The notes under the pieces are model-generated. The model saw nothing but the letters and a program-made list of their open reading frames with translations, did not search any database and had not been told where the DNA came from. Shown one piece after another: positions 1 to 10,984 of a stretch of DNA of 64,000 bases; position 1 is the stretch's first letter; every line of letters begins with the position of its first letter. Position numbers and translations under genes: made by a program. Source of the DNA: Phytopythium helicoides (lineage: Eukaryota > Oomycota > Peronosporomycetes > Pythiales > Pythiaceae); contig JANFNE010000022.1 of the NCBI GenBank assembly GCA_024867545.1, forward strand, positions 744,001 through 808,000, in the 5' to 3' direction.

Positions 1-198
1 TACCCGTGCGTGCTCAACGCGCTCATGATGCACGCCAACGGCGACCACTTCCAGGACGCGCCCGTGGACAAGGCGGACGCCGACGCGGCAGCGCCGGCAG
101 GCCCCAGCGCAGGCACGCGGAGCCGCGCGCGGCGCGCCAGCGACCTCGAGGGCTTCGGCTGCGAGGACGGCAGCGCCAAGCGGTTGCGCGTGGCGTGA
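1..198 (+). CDS. C-terminal end of an unknown protein (partial)
   Basis: An open frame enters from the left edge in frame 1 and ends at TGA 196-198. The visible 65 residues are a short ordered stretch (YPCVLNALMMHANGD), then an Ala/Pro/Asp-rich low-complexity tail with basic clusters (RSRARRAS, KRLRVA) that could be a nuclear localisation signal. No domain can be recognised from so short a piece. The high GC and open frame match the coding style of neighbouring genes, so I take it as the end of a real gene. Confidence 0.45.
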   Translation, partial: YPCVLNALMMHANGDHFQDAPVDKADADAAAPAGPSAGTRSRARRASDLEGFGCEDGSAKRLRVA

Positions 199-970
199 GG
201 GAGCAGGTTGTAGACAGTAGAGCGAGCATGTACCAATAATGAAACCATAGGCCTGTAGCGATCTATCCATCATTCATCCTTCCTTCCTTCCTTCTATCTA
301 TCTCTCCGCGCTCCCGCAGGGCCGGCGGCGCTTCATGTGCATCTTCCTGTGCTGCGCATCGCTCGTCGAGTCGAGCGTGGCATGGTGGGATCCACCGCGA
401 TACCAGATCCTCCACGAGTACTGTACACGTGGCGCAGAGGTCCTGGACCGCGGGTCACCCACGGCCGAGACACCGCCGGCGAGCCCCGAAGCCATGAGCG
501 GCCTCTGCAGCGGTCCAACTCGCCGTGCAGAAGACCGCGCCAGAGGGCACAGTGGCACGAGGTCATCACGCCTTGCCAAAGCGCGGCGGTCCCGTTCGCG
601 ACCTTCACCCCTGCGACACGGAACTGTGGGAGCCTGGGGCGGAAGGATGGCGGAAAGGCCCGTGATGGCAGGCCGGACGAGTCGGATGATCACCGACGCA
701 CCAGCACAAGCATCCCCTTTCAACCGCGGCGCCGCCCGCGGCCACTGAAAAAGCGGGAAAAAGTCGGTGGCCACTGACTGCGGAAGCTCACCCACGCGAC
801 AAAGGGCGGCACGCGAGCAAATCCCAGCGGGACCATCCGTAGGCGATTACGTCCGCGGGCCGACTTCGGAATCATCAGCGTCGCCTCTGCTCCCGCGCAA
901 CCGGGCGTCAGTCATCGCGACAGCCGGGACGTCCTCCTGCGGCCTGTCCATATGTCGCGCCAAGCTTCGC
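199..970. other. Intergenic stretch, no gene recognised
   Basis: Downstream of the partial gene I see no protein-like reading frame. The open frames across 298-795 occur on both strands at once and have no recognisable composition, as expected from GC-rich non-coding DNA. The only distinct element is a pyrimidine microsatellite near 277-306. Confidence 0.5.
277..306. repeat. CTTC/CTAT microsatellite
   Basis: A short run of TCCT units followed by TATC units lies about 80 bp after the stop of the partial gene. It is a simple-sequence repeat with no other feature attached. Confidence 0.8.
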
Positions 971-1535
971 ATGCTATCCTGCATATCGTCGGCCCGCTTC
1001 AACTTGAAGCGCTCGGTGCTGTCTGCGTGGCTTTTGCAAGGCATTCCACCGGGCAGCACACTCGTCGGTCGTATGCAGAGCTCGAGAAGACGAGTCGATC
1101 CGCTCGAATCTTTAGTATGTACCTGACGAGATCGGCGTCGTGAGACTGCACGCGACCTGGCTCAGTAGCCTTACCCACCGTCATGGACGATGTCGAAATA
1201 GCAAAAGCACGAGGACACCAACGTGTCGTTGAGACGTAAGACGAGTAGCACGCAGCTCTACACCGAGTCAGGGAGACTGTGCCTTGCCTCCTTCAGAGAG
1301 GATTTGACGAGTTCCAAGCATCACAACACGAAGAATGGAGCTTGCACGTGAGAATGGCAATGCCCTAGGCAAGCCAAGAGCACCTCCACCTCACACCAAG
1401 CGAGTCGAGAAACCCCACGAGGAGTCTCCTTGTCGAGAGAGATGCCGTGGAAACCGGATGTGCTCGCAGCCTATCCCCACCGTAGCACTCGTGACCTGGC
1501 ACCTATCATGGGTCCCATGGTGGTGCGGGAGGTTC
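968..1535 (+). repeat. Diverged direct repeat, left copy
   Basis: About 550 bp here matches 3464-3990 in the same orientation, with many substitutions and small indels. Shared blocks include CTTCAACTTGAAGCG / CTTCAACTGGAAGCA, ACGAGATCGGCG, GTCGAAATAGCAAAAGCACG and the block coding ENGNALGKPRAPPP. The block at 1335 keeps a short protein-like frame in both copies (ARENGNALGKP), so the repeat may derive from an old coding sequence. No terminal repeats or transposase are visible. Confidence 0.75.
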
Positions 1536-1724
1536 ATTGATAGCTTTATTGAAAGAGCCTCGTTGGCCCACGTTACCTGAGCAAGAGCCGATGGTGGAGC
1601 TGGCAAGGACCTAGAAAACAAGCAGTAGCAAATGCCGAGGACGCCGACGGAGTCGCTGCAGGTCAAGCCGATCTTACATGCCAAAAAAATCTCGACGGAC
1701 TGGATTGGGCAGAGTAGAAGCATT

Positions 1725-3276
1725 TATTCAGTGCCATGCAGCTCTTCATAGAGCTTGCACATGATTGCAGCGCGGTCGAATGGCGTCTGCGCTGAATTCT
1801 TACGGAAATAGCTACTCTAAAGAGCGTTCATGCACTCAATGGCGCGGTCGAAATCCTCGAGCGGAACAACTCTGTTGACTGGAACGGGTTTGAGTTTTTG
1901 TCTTTCCGCTGATGGTTGTGGAAAGCGTCCACACACTTCTGCACCAGCTTCTCTCCTTTCTTGAAGCTCTGGCAAAAGACACTGACTGAGTAGACGATCT
2001 CGATTTGGGGGTTGTCCTGGAATGTTGTTTATTGGGATCTCAGCTGTCGCAACGCGACGTCGCTACAGAGTCCGAATTTGAAATACAAGTCTCCGAGATG
2101 AAGCAGGTAGAGTCTACCTTTGAAATGGATTTTCATCTTGTCATGAAGAACCATGTCGAAGCCAGCAAGTGTTAGCACCATGACTTGGTTTGCCGTGTTT
2201 TGGTCTGTGCAGAACAATTAGTGCGTCCCCTCGACGTATTCGATAGCCTCGTTCCGCGTAATCGACCTCAAGGTGAAAATGAAGGCGTCCGTGAAATCCT
2301 TCGCGTTGAAAAGTATCCCGGTGTAGGTGCAAGACCCATATAGTCTGACTCGGTGGTGATTCCCGTCTCGATCTACCAATTCGTGAAGCATGGAGGCAAC
2401 GGCTGATTATTTTTGTCCCCCTTCCTTCAACCCGCTCACACCGAATCCATTTCTCCTCCTCAGCAGTCCATGTTGTCAAACTCGCCATGGCGCGCAAAAC
2501 CCCCTCCTTGTTGATCTCGGCCACAACCTGTTCACTTCAATCTCTCTTGTCTCTCTTGTGCTGGTAAGATGTTTCTTGGTTTTAGAGCCTGGTTGAGTCG
2601 ACCTTCCATGATTTGCACGTCCTGAAAGTCTCCGAGCTGCTGAAGTTGCGGATTCGTATCCCGTGGTCTCTGGGGGATCTCCTGTTGAGAGCTCTCGGGG
2701 TGCAACGGATCAGTGCTTGGGGTCTCGATCCAGCGCTTGTAGAGTGGACGTAGAGCGAATCTGGTACAAGGGGATGGAGTAGCAATTTCCGACAGATCAC
2801 CTAGTAGGTGCTCGCTCCGCGACGGCGTGTCCACTAAAGCAGTGCTTCCATACTCAGACAACCTCTCGCTGTCGCCATAGCCCTTCATGCCCTGCGTCAG
2901 CGACTCCTCTGCTTCTACTATTCGGCGTCGGTGGGTACAGCATCGGTGGGCTGAGTGTGCCGAGATGCCGCATGTCCGTCGCCATCTCCGATCCAGAAAG
3001 CAGATCAAACCCCGGCTCTGTGGGCGTGTCCACTTCGTATTCTCCGAGCTGACCATCTCCGTCTTGAACACTCCAGAGACTGAAGTCTCCGTTCCGCACA
3101 ACCCTACTATCGACATGGCTCTCGACTCCACGAACGGGAGCGGGTGGGGCGGGAGTGAACGATCGCTTGGTACCGGCAGCCCACTCATCTTGACATTCTT
3201 CTTTAGAGCCCCTGCTTGCTGCGCTTCGCAGATTGCATCTTCGGAAGTGAGGCATCGCCTTCATCGTGCTCCCCAT
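1725..3276 (-). pseudogene. Decayed gene of unknown family, several frame breaks
   Basis: Reading the minus strand from 3276 gives a protein-like frame that hops between frames. The pieces are roughly 3276-2880 (MKAMPHFRRCNLRSAA), 2880-2532 (PLYKRWIETPSTDP), 2520-2400 (VVAEINKEGVLRAMASL), 2392-2222 (MLHELVDRDGNHHR, then FNAKDFTDAF), 2220-2029 (CTDQNTANQVMVLTLAGFD) and 2010-1725 (VDAFHNHQRKDKN, LYEELHGTE). Each piece has natural amino-acid composition and the next continues where the last breaks, so one ancestral protein of about 500 residues is likely. At least four frameshifts or stops separate the pieces. I do not recognise the family. It lies exactly between the two diverged direct repeats. 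Confidence 0.55.
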
Positions 3277-3463
3277 TGAGTTACAACATTTCGCACTGCT
3301 TTGGTATCAGCTTTGTGTTTGTGTTGTTGGAGCTCGCTGCCAAAATCGTTCGAGGCAAGCCATTTATTGGCACGACAGACGAGGGAGAAGCTGGCAGGGC
3401 AGACGAGAGGAAGGCTCGTTGCTGCAGAAGCTGGCTATAATGATCACCTTACGCGTTTTGCAC

Positions 3464-3990
3464 GCTATCGTATCGTCAGCCCACTTCAACTGGAAGCAAT
3501 CGGTCTTCGAGGCTTTTGCAAGAAACTTCACCGGCCTCCCACCTCAACGCGGTACACCCGTCGGTCTCATGTAGAGAAGTCGAGTCGATCCGTTCGAAGC
3601 TTTAGTATTGACTTGACGAGATCGGCGGCGTGAGACTGCCGCCATGGACGCCGTCGAGGTCGAAATAGCAAAAGCACGGAGCAGCAATACCATTCTGAGA
3701 ACGACGAGGACAAACACGTAGCTCAACAGCTACTGTAGTCACGCATCGGAGAGGATTTGACAGATCGCTTCCAGGCATCACAGCTCGACGGATGGAGCTT
3801 GCGCGCGAGAATGGCAATGCCCTAGGCAAGCCAAGAGCACCTCCACCTCGCATCAAGCAAGTCGAGAAACTCCACGAGGAGTCTCTTGCCGAGAGAGATG
3901 CCATGGAGACCCGACTGTGCTCGCAGCCCATCGGCACCGTAGCACTCGTGATCTGACTTGACACCCATGGGTGCGGGAGGGCCGGAATCT
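3464..3990 (+). repeat. Diverged direct repeat, right copy
   Basis: This is the partner of 968-1535. It keeps a slightly longer protein-like frame than the left copy, from 3792 (MELARENGNALGKP, then IKQVEKLHEESLAERDAME, coiled-coil-like, ending at TGA near 3956). It ends about 60 bp before the MATE transporter start, so it forms most of that gene's 5' region. The two copies bracket the decayed gene 1725-3276. Confidence 0.75.
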
Positions 3991-4046
3991 CAGAGAAGCA
4001 CTTGTCCAAGCGGCACAACAGTAGATCCGGCGGGCGCCTCCTGGCC

Positions 4047-5603
4047 ATGGTGGCGGTGCGGCAGGAGCTCCGCGCGCTGCTGGCGCTGGCGCTGCCGGCG
4101 GGCGCGTCCACGTACTGCTTCTTCGCCATCTCCATCACGGAGCTGAGCGTCATGGGCCACCTGGGCGTGGCGCCGCTGGCCGCCGTGTCGTACGCGCAGG
4201 TGGCGCTCGACCTCTCGATGCTCGTCTTCATGCAGGGCTTCAACGGAGGGCTCAACGCGCTGGCGGCGCAGGCCTTCGGCGCGCGCAACTGGCACCTCGT
4301 TGGCGCCTACGCGCTGCTCGCGGCCTTCATGCTCACGCTCGCCTGCCTCCCCGTCGCCGTGCTCTGGTGGAACCTCGGTGATCTGCTCGCGGCCATGGGC
4401 ATCGACGTCGAGGTCGCCGGCTTTGCGCGCACCTACGCGCGGCTTGCGCTGCTCTGGCTGTGGCCCAGGAGCATGTTCCAGGTGCTCTCCATCTTCTACC
4501 AGGCGCAGGAGATTGTCGTGCCCACGGCCTGCTTCAACGCCGCTACAGTCGTGCTCAACGCCTTCCTGGCCGCGGGGCTCACGCACGGCCGCTTCGGACT
4601 GCCAGAGCTCGGCTTCGTCGGCTGCCCGCTCGGTACGGCCATCGCGCTCACGGTGCGGCTCATCGGCTACGCGCTCTACATGAACGTCTACCGCAAGCTG
4701 CACAGGAAGTGCGCGTGCAAGTGGGACGGACAGTTCCTTGACGCCAGGCTCGTGCGCCAGCTCCTGAGCGTAGGTGCGCCGCTCGCTGCCGGCATGCTCT
4801 TCGAAGACGCGCAGCTCGTCGTCATGACGCTGTTCGCCGCCAACATCGGCGAGGTGCGCCAGTTCATGTCGAGTTGCGTGGTTGAACACGGCTGACCGAT
4901 ACCTGACACAGATCCAGCTTGGCGCACACAACGCCATGATGGAGTTCTTCATGTTTATGACGAGCCCAGTGTTCGGCGTCATCCAGGCCGCCGTCACGCG
5001 CATCGGCATCCACCTCGGCGCCGGCAAGCCGAACGTCGCCTTGCTCGCCGCGCAGATCACGGCGTGCGAAATCGCACTCATTGCGGTGGTCAACGGAATC
5101 GTCATCGTCTCGTTCCGAGGCCAGCTGGGCAAGATCTTCTCGGATGACCAGCGCGTCGTGGACCTCTTTAGCCAGATCTGCGCCTTCGCAGCGCTCGCGT
5201 ACCTCATCCTCTCGTTCTTCTACTACGCCATAGTACGAAGCTGCTGCTTGTCGTGAGTGCTTGTGGTGGCGGCTCAATGCTAACTGTTTTGTTGTTGTTG
5301 CAGGCTGTGCTGCGAGCTCAAGCGCGGCCGCTGCCACTGATGGTGGGGTTCGCGACGGGAGCGTGGCTCGTGGGTATTCCATCAGCCTACTACATGGGCC
5401 TCGCATCCGGCATCAAGAACCTGCTGGGCATCTGGCTCGGAATGATTTGCGGCTACTCGGTCACGTCGGGCATTGCGTTTGCTGCCGCGTTCGGCCGGCC
5501 CAACTGGGCTCTCGAGACTGAGAAAGCAGTAAAGCGCTCGCACATCAAGGAACGCGAGCTGGCGGCCGCGAACGGCGAGGTGGACCCGCTCCTCGCGCGC
5601 TAG
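4047..5603 (+). CDS. MATE-family multidrug/toxin efflux transporter
   Basis: Multi-pass membrane antiporter that exports organic cations or metabolites using an H+ or Na+ gradient. Proposed exons are 4047-4853, 4912-5232 and 5304-5603, giving about 475 residues, normal for MATE. Introns are 58 nt (donor GTGCGC) and 71 nt (donor GTACGA), both phase 0. MATE hallmarks include an early ITELSVMGHLG segment, QAFGARNW after helix 2, and in the second half RIGIHLGAGKP, the pseudo-symmetric counterpart. About twelve hydrophobic segments are visible and the tail is charged (EVDPLLAR). The start is the first ATG in frame. The 5' region is occupied by the diverged repeat. Its last codons and 3' flank recur at 8357-8440 and, inverted, at 32240-32310. 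Confidence 0.88.
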
Positions 5604-5639
5604 AGAAGAAAGTAGAGCTCGACACCACTACCGTGTTGA

Positions 5640-5819
5640 GGGTACATTGCTAGCACTCGCCTTCGGCTCGCGGGTATGGCCGTGGTAAACCCGGCATCCT
5701 ACGATAAAAGACGATGACTGGGAATGGAACCCAGTGAAAATGTAACAATGCCTGAGTATACAGTGCTATCTGCGGGCAACGCTGAGCGCACCTGCAGACA
5801 CTTTGTGGCCCCTGATGTG
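5640..5819 (-). ncRNA. Candidate guide (omega) RNA region 3' of the dead Fanzor
   Basis: This is the 180 bp directly after the stop of the minus-strand Fanzor. Fanzor and TnpB guide RNAs normally overlap or follow the 3' end of the nuclease gene, which is the only reason for the call. The stretch holds a short UUCG-type hairpin (GCCTTCGGC at about 5660) and no protein-like frame. I have no family model for it, and the far end of the element is not defined. Confidence 0.2.
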
Positions 5820-7530
5820 TTAAGTTGGCGCTCGGCAAAAAAAAAAGTTAGGTCTTGGTTGACCACCGAGCATGTAGAAGAGAAGCATGAGCATGTTCTT
5901 CGAGGCGTTGACGTCGCGGTTCACAGTAGTACCAAAACAGCCATTGGATCGACAATGGAGCACATTATAAACCTTGCACGTCCGCCATTCCTTGTCCGTG
6001 CTGTTCTTGACCTTGCAGAGGCGGAGACTGTACTGGTATTCTAGCTGCCGGTGGCAACGTGAGTGAAGCTTGCTGGTGCGAAACTCATCAATCGATTGCA
6101 CACGACAGTAGTTTCTCAATGTGTGCTCGAGTCTCTTGACCGGCCCCGCGGGGCACTTCTTAATGAGTCCAGAGTAATCGGTATTGCTCCAATCTCCAAA
6201 TCCAACCACCGTTCGCCTGCCTGCTTGCTGGGTCAGTCTCCGGCAGAGTTCATGAAGCTTTTTCTGCGCAAAGATGTACCGTCCAAAACGCAGGTTGCGG
6301 AATCCCTTCGTCCGTGAAAATCCTAGCAGGTTTTCCATACGTGGAATAACGTATCGTGTGTACGTTTCCAGCAGCTCGAGCGACGCGGTCTTCTTCGACG
6401 GCATCTGGCGCTCGGCCGCCAAAATGTCGGGACGCCGCTCCTTCCAGCAAGTTATCTTCTGGTTGCTCTTGTGGTAGCGAGCATCTTCGTAGAACTCACG
6501 AGAAGAGCAGTGGATAGTCTCGCCGTCCTGGTTGGTTGCTACAAACAGATCTCGTCTGCCAGGATCTAGGCCCCACATGACATCGTAGTCTTCTTCCCGA
6601 AGTGGGCGGTCTGTCGCCGGATGGGTTTTCCGCATGACGATGCTGACAGCCTTTCCGTCCGTCACGATCTCTCCTGCGAACTTCTTGTTGGCTGTTTCAA
6701 ACTTCTCGATATTGAATAGACTGTGCCACCAATCGTCTGCGACAGCATTCCAATCGTCACCTAAAGGAGGCACGCGAACACCAGCACGTAGAAGTAGGCT
6801 GCGGAGCGCCGTCTTGCACATCTTGAAGTGCGAGCACTTGAACCCATTCTTTGTCGGCAGGAGATTGAACGTGCGGGCCTCTGGGATGTCCTGTCGATGC
6901 TGAAACCGGCGATTCCTCTCTTCGATGTCGGTCAGAATCATGTAGGTGAGAGGAAGCAATCTGTTCGCCTCGTCGGACAAGTAGCCGCTCTCGTTGCGCG
7001 GAATCTGCTCTCGCCAAGCCTGCACCTCGGTATCGTTGCCGTTGTAGACAGGGTCCAGGATACTCTTGATCATGACGTAGGCCTCAGCACCATTCAAGTC
7101 ATAGACCCGCTTGATGTGACGGTGAAAGCGACGGTAGAAGTTGCGTTCTTGGTGTTAGTGGCCATCATTTGGGCTGCGTTCTGCTGCTACCCAGCGGTAA
7201 TCTGCCGGTTGCTTGCACGTCGAGCGTCCTCACCTCGCCAAGTGTTGTACAGCGTGACTGATTATTGGAATGCAGGAGATCCGAGTGTGGAGTTGGCGTT
7301 GCAAACACACGATAGGCATCTGTAGAAGAAGACCTGGTTGAGTGGCTCCACTGCATCGCCCAACTGACACATCCGCACGGCGTGGATGTTGTCGAGGACG
7401 TAAGCCTCCAGCGCGGCCTGGTCCATATCCGCCAGCACGGACTCCCACGGCAAAGTCATAGCCTCGTCGCTCTTGCAAAACGCCTTGAGCGACGTCTTGA
7501 CGCACACAAGCGAGGATTTGGCGTTAGCTG
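5820..7530 (-). pseudogene. Fanzor (eukaryotic TnpB-like RNA-guided nuclease), Fanzor1-like, broken
   Basis: Eukaryotic relative of TnpB/Cas12, an RNA-guided DNA endonuclease carried on mobile elements. The C-terminal 425 residues (7097-5820) are open and hold the RuvC core: first Asp in WGLDPGRRD (codon 6564-6566), a GFGDWS segment where the usual second acidic residue should be, Glu in DEFRTSK (6084-6086), a degenerate zinc knuckle (CRSNGC) and the third Asp in NRDVNASKN (5913-5915). The N-terminal part continues to 7530 (ALEAYVLDNIHAV, FFYRCLS, then LYNTWRGEDARRASN, MMATNTKNA). It is broken by TAA at 7262-7264, TAG at 7187-7189 and a frame change near 7150. At 7530 it abuts the ARM/MATE pseudogene, which cuts off its start. 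It is therefore dead as a gene, although the catalytic positions remain. Confidence 0.8.
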
Positions 7531-8384
7531 CGTACAAGCGCTGCTCTCTGCTTGTTGGCATTCTGGAGTTGACGGACTTTTCGAGTCTTTCAAAGGAGTG
7601 CACTCGAACTCTCATCGAAGTCGCAGTTTTGCTTCTGACATTGATTGGGCGGGAGACCGAGGAAGAGACGAAGCAGGACACCGACGAAAGTGTCCCGCCA
7701 TCTCTAAGTCACGCGTTCGCCATGAGTATCATCCAGTACCTGACTCTTGTAGTCGGCTGGCCTGCTCTGCGTGCAAAATTGATGAAAAAGAATGCGCTTG
7801 AGCAAGTTGTCGTGCTGTTCAAGCAGCACAAGCGGTTGGTGTCAATGAGTCCGGAGTCCAAGGCTATCGCAGATGCAGCCCGCTCGCTCATCAAGGCGCT
7901 TTGCATTGACGACATTCCGAAGCTTGTGTCACTGAACGTCATTGAAATCATGTTAGAGTTCCCGTCCGGTCAGGAAGGCGAAGCAATGAGTCTAGAGGAT
8001 GTTGAAGGCATGCTGGACACAATGAACGCAATTGCCGACTGCGGTGCTGCAGGCAAGGCAGTGCTGATGGATACAGATGGAGCGCTAGCAAACTTGGAGA
8101 GAGCGCTCGCACTAGTCATGGGTGGCGCAGACAGCGATTTGAATGCTCAGCTCGTTTCCGGCGAAGATAGCGGCAAGAAGCTCGACCTAGCCTGTCGCAT
8201 TGCTTCCCTTGTTATGAATCTAGCTCGTCGCGCCGCCTACAGAGAGCAGATTCTGCTCGTACCGGGTCTCTGTGAGCGCATCATCACGCTCTTGGAGTGG
8301 TTCCCATCAGTTTTCGAAGCTGGAGAAGCAGACTTGCAGTCCTCAACGGTGTCAAAAGAAGTGGACCCGCACCTAAGGTGCTAG
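7531..8384 (+). pseudogene. Chimeric fragment: ARM-repeat segment fused in frame to a MATE C-terminus
   Basis: From 7531 ([16 protein letters not shown]) to about 8352 the frame is nearly identical to residues encoded at 18486-19307 of the large ARM protein. It then switches, still in frame, to VDPHLRC and TAG. These last codons and the following 60 bp match the end and 3' flank of the MATE gene (VDPLLAR, then CTAGAGAAG...GTGTTGAGGG). There is no start codon or promoter of its own, and the 5' side is cut by the Fanzor remnant. An inverted copy of the same chimera is at 32283-34490, so the fusion predates the duplication. Copy-to-copy differences are mostly synonymous or conservative, but expression is unlikely. 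Confidence 0.8.
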
Positions 8385-8540
8385 AGAAGTAAAGTTGAGC
8401 TATCGTGTTGAGGGATCATTCATACGATTGACGCGCTTTCATTTCTCGAATTACGCTCTTCGTCTCGCGGACGGCACTTGATATGGAAGCTTACAATTTG
8501 CGTGTGGAGCGATATGCCCACCCTGTTTGTGGTCTTGTCC

Positions 8541-9764
8541 TCACGACAGCAGCGCGTGAATGCTCATGCGCTTCGACACGCTCTCCTTCGGCTGCGCCGA
8601 CGTCTTGGTGGACGGCGACGCGTGCACTTGGCCGTACAGCGAGTCTCCGGGCTCGTCAATGGTATGATGGACAGACAGGTGGTGACGCGTAGTAGCGGCT
8701 CTGGTCCTCGTCAAACCCCTTTGATGTAGGCGTGTGGATAGGCGACGGCTCATCCTGAGGCTGCGTTGGCGATTTGTCCTCTTCATACGGGTCGCTGGCG
8801 TCGAATTCGACTTGGTTCGAGGAGCTAGAGACAGGCTCGATAGGACGCGGACGCTTATGGTTCTTGTCTGGAATGTCTGTGTGTGGACGGGAGGTGTCGT
8901 AGACGATTGCCGACCCCTTGAGGCGCGCCGAGTTCATGACTGCAGCAACCTTCTCGAGGTTCTGGAGCGCAGTGGTGAGACCCGCCACAAAGTCGACGAC
9001 GGCGTCGTGACGCACCACTCGACCTCGCTGGTCGAAGTAGATGGTGATCTCGCACGGATAGACGATCTCGCTTCCGATGAGGCGTTGCACCGTGACCTCG
9101 TCGAGCAGCAGGTGCGGGAACATGACCTGGATGGTTTGTCTGGAGACCCTGACCCTGAGGTGGTTCCTGGCCACGATGATGATGGAGTGCTCCTCGCCCT
9201 TGGGGCTTACCTGCGTCAGCTTGGGCTTCTCGTAGTAGAAGAGCGAGTGGAAGAGCGTGTAGCCCTGGCACTGAGCGATGAAAGCGTCAAGTCCCCTTGC
9301 CAGAGGCGAAGTCGACATTCTCATCGAACACGGCGCGCAGGAAGTCGACCTTTTTAGCAAGTGTGATGGCAGGACGCAGGCGTCTCGCGGCCCAGGCCGT
9401 ACTGGATCTTGCCGAAGTACTCGTGCACGATGGCCATGAGTCCGCAGACAGACGTGACGTGACCGGCGAGCCTGTTGGCCTGCAGGATGCTGCGGACGAC
9501 CTCCAGGTCGGCGATCTCCTGCTTGAGGAAGTTGACGTCCAGGGCCAGCGACTCGGCCTGCGACCGCTCCACGTCTCGCCGCAGCCGCTGCGTGGCCAGG
9601 TACTTCTTCTTGGGCTGCTGCTTGCGCTCCATGACCTGCTCAGCGAAGAACAGCCGCCGCTGGTTGCGTCGGCCACGGCGGGCCGGCTGCGGACGCGCGG
9701 ACACGACCGCTGTGGACGCTGTGGACGCGGATGCGGCCGCGGTCGTGGACATGCGGCCGTCCAT
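8541..9764 (-). pseudogene. bZIP-like transcription factor, frameshifted copy
   Basis: Left-arm copy of the intact gene at 30909-32126. It starts at ATG 9764 (MDGRMSTTAAAS). The basic region and coiled coil (RRGRRNQRRLFFAEQ, then DVNFLKQEIADLE) read through, but one extra base near 9372 shifts the frame at RETPAS. A second extra base near 9300 (after DENVDFASGKG) shifts it again, and a third change near 8672 (YYASPP) puts the last 45 residues in another frame, ending at TGA 8541-8543. All three breaks are absent from the right-arm copy. No in-frame stops occur beyond the shifts. I call it a pseudogene, but the density of single-base indels in this window leaves some room for assembly error. 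Confidence 0.75.
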
Positions 9765-10984
9765 GGTGAGCTCGTCCGCGGTTTGTACTGTAGCTTGCGG
9801 CCAACCGTGTGGACGCGAACTCGTGGCCGTGGGAGGGGAAAACAGGAACTGGGGAGGGAAGAGCGCCGCTGGGCGAGGGTGTGTACCGTACAGTTCGGGT
9901 TGTGACGATATACTTTGGTCAAGTGTACTGGACAAGTGGCAGATGGAAGGTTGATGACCGAGATTGTACAGTAGATTTCCATACAAATCCCAAGATGCAT
10001 GGTGCGTCTGCGGGAAGTGTGCCAATTGGGTCAAGTGGGACGACTGGCGTTTACGATTCTCTTAGGTTCATGTTTCTAAAAATTGCCATAGTGAAGGTGT
10101 GGACTACGCGAAAGCTATACTTAAATGGATATATCACAACTCTTTTGTCTCAATTGGAAAAACTATTTCAAGCACGACAAGACGACTGCTCCAGTATACT
10201 GAAGCCAAGTCCGATGGGTGCCTCCCCTGGTGCGATCTTTTGGCTGTCGCGACGCCCCGCCTCGATTGATCACTACCTCCTGTTGCGTTCAATGGACTCA
10301 GGACGGATGGCATGGACTCGAAATACAATCCAACTTTCTGCCGAAAAGGAGCTGATGACTGTGATGTGTGGGATTGATGGACCGCGCGCAGCCGCGTGGC
10401 ACGGCATCGCGTGCTACTCGCGAGATGGTCTAAGCGGTCCACAACGCTCTCACAAAGGCGCACGTATACGCAGCGCACACATGAGCGAGGCTTACGGGGC
10501 GCGCGGGTTCTCTTCGTGCAGACGACTCGCAGCCGGCCTGTCCGCGAGATCTCGGGGGATCGTGCCATGCTCTGCACTTTGATTACAGAGATGCAAAGGG
10601 AACTTGCAACCGATCAGCCGTGCAATTTTCGAGGTCGAGACCTTCAAGGATGAGGTCCAGTCCTGCCGCCGACGGGACACGAGCAAACAGCTCAAGGTCT
10701 ATGCTACATGCAGGACTCATCAGCCGACACTGTAGTGCACCCACGTAAACAAAGCATTCTCGGCACATCGCCTGGCAGCACCCAAACCGCATCCGCGCAG
10801 CAGACGACTCGACCCCTGGAAATGACTGACCATGCCAGTGAGACCCAAGAGGGACGCGCTCTCAATCAAATGACAGTGCACTTCAACTACGTATTTCAGC
10901 CAATCCGAGTCCCCCTAACCTCTTTTCGCCCAATCGGATCCGCTGAACCCGTCGCAATTCCCATCCGTTCATCGCGAGTCCAGC
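9765..10984. other. Non-coding block between bZIP-like and methyltransferase genes
   Basis: This divergent intergenic block also occurs, inverted, at 29686-30908, with a small length difference near 10110 (right arm about 20 bp longer). Open frames here are short and not conserved between arms. Just before the methyltransferase start are two CCAAT motifs (10900-10904 and 10930-10934), also kept in the other arm. Nothing else is recognised. Confidence 0.6.

Noticed and set aside
3990..5207. Long minus-strand open frame of 405 residues across the MATE gene.
   Set aside because: It is the antisense shadow of a GC-rich membrane protein; the plus strand gives clear MATE motifs.
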